Positions 12,567 to 22,363 of a stretch of 48,433 nt of DNA are shown piece by piece. The notes under the pieces were generated by a model, which saw only the letters and a list, made by a program, of their open reading frames with translations, did no database searches and was not told the origin of the DNA. The stretch is from positions 1 through 48,433 of the forward strand of contig SLSY01000002.1 of assembly GCA_007130145.1 (NCBI GenBank), read 5' to 3'. The translations under genes were made by a program, and so were the position numbers. This stretch comes from Bacillota bacterium (GTDB taxonomy: Bacteria; Bacillota; Sulfobacillia; UBA8153). Positions within the stretch are counted from its first letter, which is position 1; every line of letters starts with the position of its first letter.

Positions 12567-13663
12567 CGCACTCTCCTTGCAACTCCTTCTTCTACTTCGT
12601 AAAGATGAGCTTGATGCATAGCCGGTGAACCTGCCATGAGTTCTTTATCAGTACACGTAATGATGGTCTGATTTTCTGCTCCCAATACCGCCAGAAGGCG
12701 CTTTTGTCGGGAAGTATCCAGTTCAGAGAGGACATCGTCCAGAAGTAAGATGGGCATGACGCCTTCACGCTGACAAATCTTGTCTCTTACGGCGACTTTC
12801 AGGGCCAAAACCGCACAGCGCTGCTGACCCTGCGAGCCATGGCTTCTCAACTCAAGCCCGTCAATTTGCAGCGAAAGATCATCTCGGTGAGGGCCGACCA
12901 GGGATAGTCCCCTGGCCCGCTCCATGGGTCTTTTCTCCATAAGACGCGCGCGATATACGTCAGGGTCGGCCACAACCGACGGACGGTACGTCACAATCAT
13001 TTCTTCTGTGCCGTCACTCAGTTTCTGATGCATGGCCGCGGCAATGGGTGCTAGTTCCTCTATGATCTGGGCTCTTTGCGACACTAGATCGCAGCCGCTT
13101 TCCACCAATTGGCGGTCCCAGGATAGGAGCAGTTCATCGGGTATAGGTTGACCTATGTAGTCCTTCAAGACACGGTTTCGCTGACTCAAAGCGCGGTGAA
13201 AGCGATTGAGCAGCTTGCGATAGGCTCCAGAACCGAGAAAGACCTCTTCATCCAAGAAACGCCGCCGGACCGCCGGTGCCCCTTTGATCAGTTCCAGATC
13301 CTCTGGGGCAAACAAGACCACCTTTAGACCCGAAGTCACACCGCCCAAGCGATTCTTGTAGGTTCTTCCATCCACCCTGAGCCTCTTTCCCTTCTCAGGG
13401 TAATAGCCGGATTCGATTTGGTGGTTGACCTCGTTTCGTTCCAAACTCAGGTGGAGGGAAAATCCATCTTTTCCCCGGCGCACCAAATCTCTTTCCCCAG
13501 ACATGCGATGAGATTTTCCCACCGCCAGCAAATAGAGGGATTCTAGAACATTGGTCTTTCCTTGCGCGTTCCCCCCACTGAGAATGGTGATGTGGGACGA
13601 AAAGGAAAAGACCTGTCTGGCGTAGTTGCGGAAATTCTCCAGTCCGAGTTCTCGTATCCTCAT
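12563..13663 (-). CDS. recF: DNA replication and repair protein RecF
   Basis: 366 aa; 'LENFRNYARQVFSFSSHITILSGGNAQGKTNVLESLYLLAVGKSHR', 'LLLDDVLSELDTSRQ'. Confidence 0.95.
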   Translation of the reverse strand: MRIRELGLENFRNYARQVFSFSSHITILSGGNAQGKTNVLESLYLLAVGKSHRMSGERDLVRRGKDGFSLHLSLERNEVNHQIESGYYPEKGKRLRVDGRTYKNRLGGVTSGLKVVLFAPEDLELIKGAPAVRRRFLDEEVFLGSGAYRKLLNRFHRALSQRNRVLKDYIGQPIPDELLLSWDRQLVESGCDLVSQRAQIIEELAPIAAAMHQKLSDGTEEMIVTYRPSVVADPDVYRARLMEKRPMERARGLSLVGPHRDDLSLQIDGLELRSHGSQGQQRCAVLALKVAVRDKICQREGVMPILLLDDVLSELDTSRQKRLLAVLGAENQTIITCTDKELMAGSPAMHQAHLYEVEEGVARRVR

Positions 13664-14799
13664 ACAGCGCTTTCTTCACCCTCACTGCGCAAAGGCATAA
13701 TCACGTAGACAAAGTCCTCGCTATCAGGGAAGGTCAACGTCGCTGCCGATTCTTTACCGGTCAGATTCACCGCCACCGTCTCCTCCTCCATATGGCGCAA
13801 TCCTTCCTGAAGATACTTCACGTTGAAGTGAAGGTCCATGGCTTCTCCGGTGCAGTTGGCAGCAATCTCTTCTCTGGCCTCACCCAATTGCGGGGTCGAT
13901 GCGCTCACCAGTACGCCCTGATCTTGCATTTGTATACGGACGGTACGATCATCATCAGTAGAAACAAGCGACATCCGATCGGCTGCCTGCAAAAACTCCT
14001 CGGTATTGATGACCATGTGGGAAATGTATTTCTCTTCTGCCGGGATGAACTGGTCATAAGCTGGAAACTGCCCTTCCAATAAGCGGGCTGATATGGTTAA
14101 ATCACGCATGGTAAAGAAGGCATGGCTGTTGCACAGTTTTATCTCCACTTCCCTGTCTTCACTACCCATGCTGCGCATAACCTCATTGAGAATACGCGCC
14201 GGGATGACGCTGCGTTGGCCGTCCCCGCTGATACGTCCTTGCAACTTTATTCTTCTCACCACCAGCCGCGCATAATCCACGGCCGCCACCGTCAAAATCC
14301 TGTCTTCTAAAGCAAACAAAACACCGGCCAGAATGGGTCTGCGATCGCTTTGCGACGTAGCGAAGATGACCTGCATGATGATCTTCTTGAGGGTGTCACT
14401 GTTCATCGTCATACCCCACTCCTCCTTCTCCTCCGGAAGGGTGGGAAACTGCTCTGGTTCCACGCCGTGTATATCGAACGAAGATCGAGCGCCCCATGTC
14501 AGTTGCGCCTTGAAGTTGGTCATATCTACCGTGATATCAAGAGGAGCATTGGGAAGCCGGCGCACGGCTTCGGTGAGAATGCGGGCTGGAAGCACAATGG
14601 CACCTTCCTCTCTTACCTCTGCCTCCATGGTAAGAGAAACGCCGATCTCCAGATCTGTGGCAGCTAGATACAAAAGATTGGGTGCTGTTGCCCTAAGATA
14701 GATGCCATTGAGCACGGGCATTGAGGACTTACTGGCGGCCGCTCGGTGCACAACCTGTAAAGATTGCATGAATTGATCCTGATTGATACGAATGTCCAT
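13660..14799 (-). CDS. dnaN: DNA polymerase III beta sliding clamp
   Basis: 379 aa; 'MDIRINQDQFMQSLQVVHRAAASKSSMPVLNGIYLRA', C-terminal 'VMPLRS'. Confidence 0.95.
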   Translation of the reverse strand: MDIRINQDQFMQSLQVVHRAAASKSSMPVLNGIYLRATAPNLLYLAATDLEIGVSLTMEAEVREEGAIVLPARILTEAVRRLPNAPLDITVDMTNFKAQLTWGARSSFDIHGVEPEQFPTLPEEKEEWGMTMNSDTLKKIIMQVIFATSQSDRRPILAGVLFALEDRILTVAAVDYARLVVRRIKLQGRISGDGQRSVIPARILNEVMRSMGSEDREVEIKLCNSHAFFTMRDLTISARLLEGQFPAYDQFIPAEEKYISHMVINTEEFLQAADRMSLVSTDDDRTVRIQMQDQGVLVSASTPQLGEAREEIAANCTGEAMDLHFNVKYLQEGLRHMEEETVAVNLTGKESAATLTFPDSEDFVYVIMPLRSEGEESAV

Positions 14800-15034
14800 G
14801 TGATTTCCTCCCCGGGTCAGATTATCAACAGAGTATAGCTTCTTTGAACACTTATTGATTGAATTAGGAGTAGTAGAAGGACCTGTGAATTGTGTGGATT
14901 ACTGTCGAAACGCTGTAAGAAGGCGCTTTTACCCTGTGAGCTGAGGTGTGGATAAGGAGCCCTGTGCGGTGAAGGTTGTCCACAATCTCTCAAACTCACG
15001 ATCTATCCACGATCTTTCCACAGAGTTCTCCACC
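14800..15034. other. dnaA-dnaN intergenic DnaA-box cluster (part of bipartite oriC)
   Basis: TGTGGATAA at 14947-14955, TTGTCCACA at 14976-14984, CTATCCACG near 15003-15011, CTTTCCACA near 15014-15022. Confidence 0.7.
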
Positions 15035-16396
15035 CTACGACTGTCGCCCCATGATCTCTTTCTCCAAGGATTGCACAGTTTCATGCAAGGAGGGGTTCCC
15101 TTTTATCTCTTTGCTAATCTTTTCGCAGGCATGGATAACAGTGGTGTGGTCCCGGCCGCCAAACTCCTCGCCGACGCGCGGCAAAGAAAAGGAAGTCAAT
15201 TCCCGGCAAAGGTACATGGCCACATGACGAGGGAACGACAAAGCCCGGCTGCGCTTTTTGGCTTTGAGATCCTCCACCGTAAGCCCATAGTAGTCGGCGA
15301 CATGCTTTTGGATGAGTTCCAAGGAGATAACGCGCGGGCGTTGATCCGGCAAAATATCGCGTAAAGCTTCCTTGGCCAGATCCACATCGATGGGGCGTGA
15401 GGTCAAGGAAGAGTAGGCTACGACACGAATCAAAGAGCCTTCCAGTTCCCGAATGTTCGTCTCAATGCTAAGGGCCACATAACCAATGACTTCCTCGGGA
15501 ATGGAGAGGTGCTGAGACTCGGCCTTCTTCCTCAAGATGGCGATGCGAGTCTCCAAGTCCGGGGGCTGGATATCAGCGATAAGACCCCATTGAAAGCGGG
15601 TGCGCAACCGTTCCTCCAGGGTGGAGATCTCCTTTGGGGGACGGTCACTGGACAGTACGATCTGTTTAGCAGATTGGTGAAGAGCATCAAAGGTGTGAAA
15701 GAATTCTTCCTGCGTGCTCTCTTTGCCGCCCACAAATTGAACGTCGTCTAAAAGCAACACATCAATGTTGCGGTAGCGGTTACGAAAATCCACGGTGCGT
15801 CCGTCACGAATAGCCATAATCAGCTCATTGGTGAAGGTTTCCGACGAAACATAGACCACTTTGATGCTAGGATTATTAAGATAAAGACAATGGCCAATGG
15901 CTTGCATCAGATGGGTCTTCCCCAGCCCTACGCCCCCATAAATGAAAAGGGGATTGTACGCCTTGGCCGGGGCTTCGGACACTGCTTCACAGGCGGCATG
16001 GGCGAATCGGTTTGAGGTACCCACGACGAAGGTGTCGAAGGTGTAGCGGGGATTGAGGGTGGTGGGCGGTTGGGTCCAGCGTGCTTTCTTCCCCCCGTTG
16101 GGATGCTCTTTGACGGCGATGTCACCGGGGGATGCAGAGGTATCGACCTCCAGAATACTGAAGGCAATGCCCACCTTCTGTCCGGTTATGTAACGCAAAG
16201 TCTTACACAGCATGGGCACATAGCGAGTTTCAATCCAGTCCTTGGTGAATTGGTTGGGGACAGCAATGGTGAGTGTATTCCCGTCGAAGTCCAGCGGCTG
16301 GGTGTTCTTGAGCCAGGCCTCAAAACTAGGTTTAAGCAGCTCCTTCTCCATTGCCTCAAGAGTTTGATCCCAGATATGACCCAAATCTGCATCCAT
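15035..16396 (-). CDS. dnaA: Chromosomal replication initiator protein DnaA
   Basis: 'YTFDTFVVGTSNRFAHAACEAVSEAPAKAYNPLFIYGGVGLGKTHLMQAIGH', 'LLLDDVQFVGGKESTQEEFFHTFDALH', 'HVAMYLCRELTSFSLPRVGEEFGGRDHTTVIHAC'. Start uncertain (ORF extends to 16465). Confidence 0.96.
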   Translation of the reverse strand: MDADLGHIWDQTLEAMEKELLKPSFEAWLKNTQPLDFDGNTLTIAVPNQFTKDWIETRYVPMLCKTLRYITGQKVGIAFSILEVDTSASPGDIAVKEHPNGGKKARWTQPPTTLNPRYTFDTFVVGTSNRFAHAACEAVSEAPAKAYNPLFIYGGVGLGKTHLMQAIGHCLYLNNPSIKVVYVSSETFTNELIMAIRDGRTVDFRNRYRNIDVLLLDDVQFVGGKESTQEEFFHTFDALHQSAKQIVLSSDRPPKEISTLEERLRTRFQWGLIADIQPPDLETRIAILRKKAESQHLSIPEEVIGYVALSIETNIRELEGSLIRVVAYSSLTSRPIDVDLAKEALRDILPDQRPRVISLELIQKHVADYYGLTVEDLKAKKRSRALSFPRHVAMYLCRELTSFSLPRVGEEFGGRDHTTVIHACEKISKEIKGNPSLHETVQSLEKEIMGRQS

Positions 16397-16499
16397 AATG
16401 ACCGTACCATCCTCTCGAGGGATTGTAACCGTAGTCCTTCGCCCATTCAACTTCTGTATAAACAAAGGCCGTGCTAGCGACCCAAAAGGCGCTGTTCAG

Positions 16500-16680
16500 T
16501 AATCCAACAAGTCCTGTCTACGTGGGGTATGTATCTGTGTTGGTCTTCATAGACTTCTCACAAGTTATTCACAGGCTTATGCACAGACTGTGGATAAAGG
16601 CCAAGAAACGCCGGGAATGCCCGGCGATTCTCACAGTAACATGATAGCAAAGTTGGCGCCATTTGACAACGCACAAGTAT
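16500..16680. other. oriC: oriC region upstream of dnaA
   Basis: DnaA boxes TTATTCACA (16565-16573), TTATGCACA (16577-16585) and TGTGGATAA (16589-16597) between divergent dnaA and rpmH. Confidence 0.8.
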
Positions 16681-16905
16681 GTTCGCAAAAAACCCTCAAA
16701 CAAGCATGTAAGCAGGAATTAGAATGGCAGTAAGCTGGTCTTGTATTGAGAACTTAGTTCTAACCATTCGTCCCACGAGGGCGTCTTCCTGCACGGCCAG
16801 CCAGAAAAGAACCACCAAAGTTCACATTTCCTTAGCCATAAGGTCCAATGGTGCGGCGTAGCCGCAAGAGCAGCGTGTGAAACAGGGGCGATGCGTTGGC
16901 CTTCC

Positions 16906-16935
16906 TTGACACTCTCGCCGACAAAAGGATATAAT
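16906..16935 (+). promoter_or_regulatory. Sigma-A-type promoter for the rpmH operon
   Basis: TTGACA (16906-16911), 18 bp spacer, TATAAT (16930-16935), upstream of rpmH. Confidence 0.75.
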
Positions 16936-16970
16936 CCTAGTGATTCAATTCGACTTGGAGGCACAAATCC

Positions 16971-17105
16971 GTGAAGAGAACATATCAACCAAAAAATCGC
17001 AAAGCCAAGCGCGTCCATGGTTTCCGAGCCCGCATGCGTACTGCTGCCGGTCGTCGTCTGCTGAAGCGGCGCCGGGCCAAGGGACGCACGCGGCTCTCGG
17101 CGTGA
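16971..17105 (+). CDS. rpmH: 50S ribosomal protein L34
   Basis: GTG-started [47 protein letters not shown]; missing from the supplied ORF track because it is short. Confidence 0.96.
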   Translation: MKRTYQPKNRKAKRVHGFRARMRTAAGRRLLKRRRAKGRTRLSA

Positions 17106-17116
17106 TATATTAAGAA

Positions 17117-17458
17117 GTGTCCTTGCAGCGGCAGCAGCGTTTGACCTCTGCTAAAGCCATCTCACGTGTATATCGGGAGGGACACTCTCGGGCCAACCGG
17201 GTGCTGGTCCTTTATTGTCATTGGGGTGAGGGCAGCGCGCAAGCGGCTTTTTCCGTGTCCCGGCGCGTGGGCAATGCCGTTAAGAGGAATTTCGTCAGGC
17301 GGCGTCTCAAGGAAGCATATCGCAAACACGCTGCGATGATTACGCCGGGGGCCAAAGTGCTCATCATAGCCCGGGCGCGCGCGGCGGCTTCTACCTATGG
17401 TGAGACCGAAGCGGCGCTGGTTGATCTACTCTCGCGGAGCGGAGTGTTGGTGCGTTGA
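17117..17458 (+). CDS. rnpA: Ribonuclease P protein component
   Basis: 'FSVSRRVGNAVKRNFVRRRLKEAYR' RnpA signature; directly after rpmH. Confidence 0.93.
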   Translation: MSLQRQQRLTSAKAISRVYREGHSRANRVLVLYCHWGEGSAQAAFSVSRRVGNAVKRNFVRRRLKEAYRKHAAMITPGAKVLIIARARAAASTYGETEAALVDLLSRSGVLVR

Positions 17459-17664
17459 GGAAGATAGCGATGGGAATAATTCGACTCTATCAAGCGGTAG
17501 TTTCCCCTTTCTTCGGACCTTCCTGCCGGTTCATCCCCACGTGTTCGCATTACGCTCTGGAGGCGGTGGATCGCCATGGCACCCGGAGGGGCTTTTTGCT
17601 GTCTGTGCGCCGGATTTTGCGGTGTCATCCGTTTTCGCAAGGAGGATATGACCCCGTTCCTTGA
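17455..17664 (+). CDS. yidD: Membrane protein insertion efficiency factor YidD
   Basis: 'GIIRLYQAVVSPFFGPSCRFIPTCSHYALEAVDRHGTRRGFLLSVRRILRCHPF'. Confidence 0.93.
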   Translation: MRKIAMGIIRLYQAVVSPFFGPSCRFIPTCSHYALEAVDRHGTRRGFLLSVRRILRCHPFSQGGYDPVP

Positions 17665-17694
17665 GGAGGGGCACGAATAAAGGGAGGTCTTGCT

Positions 17695-18327
17695 GTGGGT
17701 TTTCTTTCGGACTTGATGCGAGAAGGGGTGCAGAGAGTATTCCTTGTCACGGGGAGTTATGGTGTGGCCATTATCATTGTCACGCTGATTATCCGCGCTG
17801 TGCTTCTGCCTTTTACTCTGGCTCAGACCCGCTCCACCCAGAAGATGAATGCTTTGCAACCAGAACAGCAGGCTCTGCAAAAGAAGTACAAAAATGACCC
17901 GCAGAGGCTCAATCAAGAGCAAATGGAGCTGTGGCGCCGGCACGGAGTGAACCCGCTCTCGGGTTGTCTGTTGCTTTTGATACAGTTTCCTTTCCTCATT
18001 GCATTCTTTCAGGCGCTGAACAACTTTGACGCACTCGCTGACGCAACATTCTTGGGCATTGTGCTGGGGTCTCCGGATCGAATCATTCTTCCGGTGTTGG
18101 CCGGTGTTACGACGTACTTTCAGGTTAAGGTCAGCACGCCCCCCGCGACGGGTAACCCGGGTACACAGGGAGCTATGCAGGTGGGCATGCCTCTTCTGAT
18201 TGGATGGATGTCCTCGCGGTTTCCGGCGGCGTTGGCTCTATACTGGATTACCAGCAATGTCTTCAGCGTGGCAGAACGTTACCTGGTACCCAGAAACACC
18301 CCTGCCAAGGAGGCAGATAGTAAATGA
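17695..18327 (+). CDS. yidC: Membrane protein insertase YidC/Oxa1/SpoIIIJ
   Basis: 'YGVAIIIVTLIIRAVLLPFTLAQTRSTQKMNALQPEQQALQKKYKND', 'GCLLLLIQFPFLIAFFQAL'. Confidence 0.93.
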   Translation: MGFLSDLMREGVQRVFLVTGSYGVAIIIVTLIIRAVLLPFTLAQTRSTQKMNALQPEQQALQKKYKNDPQRLNQEQMELWRRHGVNPLSGCLLLLIQFPFLIAFFQALNNFDALADATFLGIVLGSPDRIILPVLAGVTTYFQVKVSTPPATGNPGTQGAMQVGMPLLIGWMSSRFPAALALYWITSNVFSVAERYLVPRNTPAKEADSK

Positions 18328-19031
18328 CAATATCGGTGGAAAGACGCGGTAAGACGGTGGATGAAGCTCTCCATTTGGCGCTGGAGGAGCTGGGGGTTGA
18401 AAAGGAGCAATGTCAAATCACCATTCTGGAAGAGCCCAAATCTGGCTGGTTGGGTTTGATCGGCAGTCGCGAAGCATTGGTGCGCGTGGAGTATGAAGGA
18501 CCCGGGCCGGGGGTAGGTGAAAGAGAGGGAGTAAAAGCACGTAACACCGATGATAAGGATGACTCCTCTCCCCTACCGGTGCCAAGCAAGGTCGAGCATG
18601 TCCACGAGTTCTTGACCGATGTGCTCGGGCATATGGACATTGACGCCAGCGTGGATATAATTGAGGATAACGATGGTATCTATTGTGAGATTTCCGGAGA
18701 CGATGTGGGATCTCTGATTGGCAGGCGAGGCCAAACTCTGAGCGCTTTGCAGTACCTTACCAAACTGGTGACAGGGCGGCATCCTGAGGATCGCCGGCGT
18801 CTCAGCATCGATGTTGAGGGCTACCGCAAGCGGCGCGAAGAAAGACTGCGGTCCACGGTAAGACGTATGGCGGAGCAGGTGGCCAAAACCGGAAGCAGTG
18901 TGGAACTCGAGCCCATGGATGCCCATGAGCGCAAGGTCGTGCACATGGCCCTGCAGGACTATCCGGGCATCATGACCGAGAGTGAAGGATCCGATCCCTA
19001 CCGAAAGGTCGTCATATCGCCGGCCCCATGA
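18324..19031 (+). CDS. jag: Jag/KhpB RNA-binding protein (Jag_N-KH-R3H)
   Basis: N-terminal Jag_N-like segment, 'GSLIGRRGQTLSALQYLTKLV' (KH), 'LEPMDAHERKVVHMALQDYPGIMTESEGSDPYRKVVI' (R3H). Confidence 0.92.
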   Translation: MTISVERRGKTVDEALHLALEELGVEKEQCQITILEEPKSGWLGLIGSREALVRVEYEGPGPGVGEREGVKARNTDDKDDSSPLPVPSKVEHVHEFLTDVLGHMDIDASVDIIEDNDGIYCEISGDDVGSLIGRRGQTLSALQYLTKLVTGRHPEDRRRLSIDVEGYRKRREERLRSTVRRMAEQVAKTGSSVELEPMDAHERKVVHMALQDYPGIMTESEGSDPYRKVVISPAP

Positions 19032-19049
19032 GTAGGTGAGGTTAACCAC

Positions 19050-19083
19050 ACCCCCGGAAGCCTGACGCTACCGGGGGTTTTTT
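19050..19083 (+). terminator. Rho-independent terminator after jag
   Basis: ACCCCCGG - loop - CCGGGGGT followed by a T-run. Confidence 0.8.
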
Positions 19084-19093
19084 ATGGAGTGGA

Positions 19094-20482
19094 GTGGATA
19101 TGGAAGACACTATTGCCGCCATCGCTACAGCGACGGGAGAAGCGGCTATTGGGATTGTTCGCTTGAGTGGTTCGCAGGCTCGCCCCATCGCTCAGGAGGT
19201 GTTTCGTGCGGGCAAGACCAAGAAGCGAGTGCGTCTCAAGAGCCACCGGGTCTACTACGGCAGCATCGTTGATCCGGCCCGCGAGGAACCCTTGGACGAG
19301 GTGCTCTTGACCTATATGCAAGGGCCAAGGAGTTATACCCGCGAGGATGTAGTCGAGGTCAGTTGCCATGGTGGCCCGATGCCCTTGCGCAGGGTGTTGG
19401 GTGTGATGCTGAAGGCGGGCGCACGGTTGGCTCAACCCGGTGAGTTTACGCAGCGAGCTTTTCGTCATGGACGCATTGATCTGGCGCAAGCAGAAGCCGT
19501 GTGCGACATGATCCGGGCCCAGAGCGACGAAGCGGCGAACCTGGCGCTCCAACAGCTGGAAGGTACCCTCTCTCGGGAAATCACACAGCTGCGTCATCAG
19601 CTGCTAGGCTCTCTGGCCACCATTGAAGTGAGCATTGACTTTCCCGATGAAGACATAGATGGGCATGCTGGTCCGCCATTGGTAGACGATTTGACACGGA
19701 TGCGAGAACGGCTGCAAGCACTCCTTGCGCGAGCTGGTGAAGGCCGGATCATACGCGAGGGGATTCGGACTGCCATTGTCGGTAAGCCCAATGTCGGCAA
19801 ATCTTCCCTTCTCAATGCCCTTTTGGGTCAGGAACGAGCCATCGTGACACCCATTGCTGGCACCACCCGTGATCTCATCGAGGAGACGGTGGTGCAGGGC
19901 GGAGTCGCGTTGGTACTCACGGATACCGCGGGCATTCACCTGACCGAGGATGCGGTGGAACAGGAAGGGGTGGAGAGGGCGCGCCGGGCCTTGGAAAGCT
20001 CCCAACTGGTGTTGGTGGTGTTCGATGACAGCCAGGGATTGACTGAAGAAGACAAAAGCCTCTTGTCGATGATCGGTTCTAGGCGGGCTGTTGTCCTGTT
20101 GAACAAGAGCGATCTGGACATTAAGAAGGTAGACAGAGATTGGCTCAAGGCTCACGTGGACAATGTGCCCTGGTTGGAGATATCCGCCCGCACCGGGGAG
20201 GGCTTGGAGGAGCTTCAGCGTTTGATCGCCCAGCTGTTCTTGGGACGAAGCTACGAGAGTTCAGCGAGGCCACTGATTGCTTCTATGCGTCATGCACATT
20301 GCCTGGAGCGTGCCCATGACAGCCTGAAACAGGCTCTGGAGGCCTTGGGGCGCGAGGAAGTCGCCGACATCGTCTCCATTGACGTGCGTGAGGCCATTCA
20401 TGCGCTCGGAGAGATCACCGGAGACAGTCTGGAAGCTGACATTGTGGACAGGATCTTTCAGGATTTCTGTTTGGGAAAGTAG
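19094..20482 (+). CDS. mnmE: tRNA modification GTPase MnmE
   Basis: 'DTIAAIATATGEAAIGIVRLSG', 'GKPNVGKSSLLNALLGQERAIVTPIAGTTRDLIEE', C-terminal 'DRIFQDFCLGK'. Confidence 0.97.
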   Translation: MDMEDTIAAIATATGEAAIGIVRLSGSQARPIAQEVFRAGKTKKRVRLKSHRVYYGSIVDPAREEPLDEVLLTYMQGPRSYTREDVVEVSCHGGPMPLRRVLGVMLKAGARLAQPGEFTQRAFRHGRIDLAQAEAVCDMIRAQSDEAANLALQQLEGTLSREITQLRHQLLGSLATIEVSIDFPDEDIDGHAGPPLVDDLTRMRERLQALLARAGEGRIIREGIRTAIVGKPNVGKSSLLNALLGQERAIVTPIAGTTRDLIEETVVQGGVALVLTDTAGIHLTEDAVEQEGVERARRALESSQLVLVVFDDSQGLTEEDKSLLSMIGSRRAVVLLNKSDLDIKKVDRDWLKAHVDNVPWLEISARTGEGLEELQRLIAQLFLGRSYESSARPLIASMRHAHCLERAHDSLKQALEALGREEVADIVSIDVREAIHALGEITGDSLEADIVDRIFQDFCLGK

Positions 20483-22363
20483 GTGGAGGTTGTGGCTTCG
20501 TCAGACAAGACCTATGACGTGATTGTGGTAGGGACAGGCCATGCCGGCTGCGAAGCAGCCTTGGCCAGTGCCCGCATGGGTGCCAAGACACTGGCGTTGA
20601 CCTTGAATCTGGACAATATCGCGCTTATGCCGTGTAACCCAGCCATCGGGGGTCCGGGTAAGGGACACTTGGTGGCGGAGATACACGCTCTGGGTGGTGT
20701 CATGGGAGAAATTGCTGATGGTTCCGCCCTGCAGAGCCGCGTCTTGAATACAGGCAAGGGCCCGGCCGTTCAAGCCTTGCGCGTCCTCTGTGATAAACAT
20801 CGCTATCAACAGCTCATGCGCCGCCGTTTGGAGAATCAGCCCCTCCTTGACATCAAACAGGCTTTGGTCACGGAGATTCTCACGGATCATGGACGTGTGA
20901 CGGGTGTCCTCACGGCCACTGGCCTTTGCTATCGTTCCCATGCTGTTGTTTTGGCGACCGGAGTCTATCTGGAGGCACGGGTCATCACCGGGGAACATGC
21001 CCACCGCGCTGGACCCAACGGGCAGCTGGCGGCAGGGCATCTCGCCCGGCAGCTGGAAAGACTAGGCCTGCCCATGCGCCGTTTCAAGACCGGCACGTCT
21101 CCCCGGGTACATGCTGGCTCAGTGGACCTGGATAAGATGACGGTGCAGCCCGGTGAGCGCGAGCACCCCGGCTTTTCGGCCAGCTGGCGCCAAACCACGG
21201 CTCCGGCCGATTGCTATCTCACGTATACCACCGCCGAGACTCACGCTATCATCAATAGTAACCTGCACCGGGCTCCGCTTTATACCGGCAGTATTGAGGG
21301 AACAGGACCACGTTATTGCCCCTCCATCGAGGACAAGGTCGTGCGTTTTCACGACAAAGAGTCCCATCAGGTATTCCTGGAGCCGGAGGGAGAGTTTACC
21401 CAAGAGATGTACGTCCTGGGACTCTCCACCAGTCTTCCGGAGGAAGTTCAGCTGGCCATGCTCCACTCCATTCCCGGATGCGAACGGGCCAAAATCATGC
21501 GGCCGGGTTATGCCATTGAGTACGACTGTCTCGATCCACAGGAGATGACGCCTTCGCTGGAGTGTCGCTCGCGGGCGGGTCTTTACTGTGCTGGACAGAT
21601 CAACGGCAGTTCCGGCTACGAGGAGGCGGCCGCCCAAGGCTTGCTGGCCGGCATCAACGCCGTCCGCTCACTACGCGAAGAAGAGCCGGTGGTGCTCGGA
21701 CGTGATCAAGCCTATATAGGAGTGCTTATTGACGATCTCATCACCAAGGGAACAGATGAACCCTATCGTATGCTTACGGCCCGGGCAGAATACCGGCTAC
21801 TACTGCGTCAAGACAACGCGGATTACCGGCTGCTTCCTTTAGGCTTTCAATTGGGTCTGGTGGAGAAGGAGCGTTACGCTCAGTTTTGTTCAAAACGTGA
21901 TAAAGTAGACGATCTATTGCAGCGCTTGTCCAGCCGGCGACTGCGGGATAAAGAAAGCCTAGCCTTGGTAGAAGCCATGAAACAGGGGCGGGCCCATCCC
22001 GGCATGACCCTCGAAGAGGTGCTGCTGCGGCCCAATGTGTGCTGGGACGATATGCAGCGCATTGCCCCGGATCTTGTCGGAGTAGAGCGGGATGTTGCTT
22101 CTGAGGTTGTCTTTCGCGTCAAGTACCGGGGGTATCTTGAGAAGCAAGAGCGACAGGTAGAGCGGCTACGTAAACTGGAACACCGTAAGATACCGCAGGA
22201 CTTTGATTACGATGCCACCAAGAACCTGTCGTATGAGGCGCGGGAGAAACTCAAGCGACTGTGCCCGTCCACGGTGGGGCAGGCCAGTCGTATCAGCGGG
22301 GTCTCCCCCGCCGATGTGGCGATTCTTCTGGTCCAGCTGGACGCGAGAAACAAGCAATCATGA
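20483..22363 (+). CDS. mnmG: tRNA uridine 5-carboxymethylaminomethyl modification enzyme MnmG
   Basis: 'YDVIVVGTGHAGCEAALASARMG', 'CNPAIGGPGKGHLVAEIHALGG', 'AGQINGSSGYEEAAAQGL'. Confidence 0.97.
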   Translation: MEVVASSDKTYDVIVVGTGHAGCEAALASARMGAKTLALTLNLDNIALMPCNPAIGGPGKGHLVAEIHALGGVMGEIADGSALQSRVLNTGKGPAVQALRVLCDKHRYQQLMRRRLENQPLLDIKQALVTEILTDHGRVTGVLTATGLCYRSHAVVLATGVYLEARVITGEHAHRAGPNGQLAAGHLARQLERLGLPMRRFKTGTSPRVHAGSVDLDKMTVQPGEREHPGFSASWRQTTAPADCYLTYTTAETHAIINSNLHRAPLYTGSIEGTGPRYCPSIEDKVVRFHDKESHQVFLEPEGEFTQEMYVLGLSTSLPEEVQLAMLHSIPGCERAKIMRPGYAIEYDCLDPQEMTPSLECRSRAGLYCAGQINGSSGYEEAAAQGLLAGINAVRSLREEEPVVLGRDQAYIGVLIDDLITKGTDEPYRMLTARAEYRLLLRQDNADYRLLPLGFQLGLVEKERYAQFCSKRDKVDDLLQRLSSRRLRDKESLALVEAMKQGRAHPGMTLEEVLLRPNVCWDDMQRIAPDLVGVERDVASEVVFRVKYRGYLEKQERQVERLRKLEHRKIPQDFDYDATKNLSYEAREKLKRLCPSTVGQASRISGVSPADVAILLVQLDARNKQS

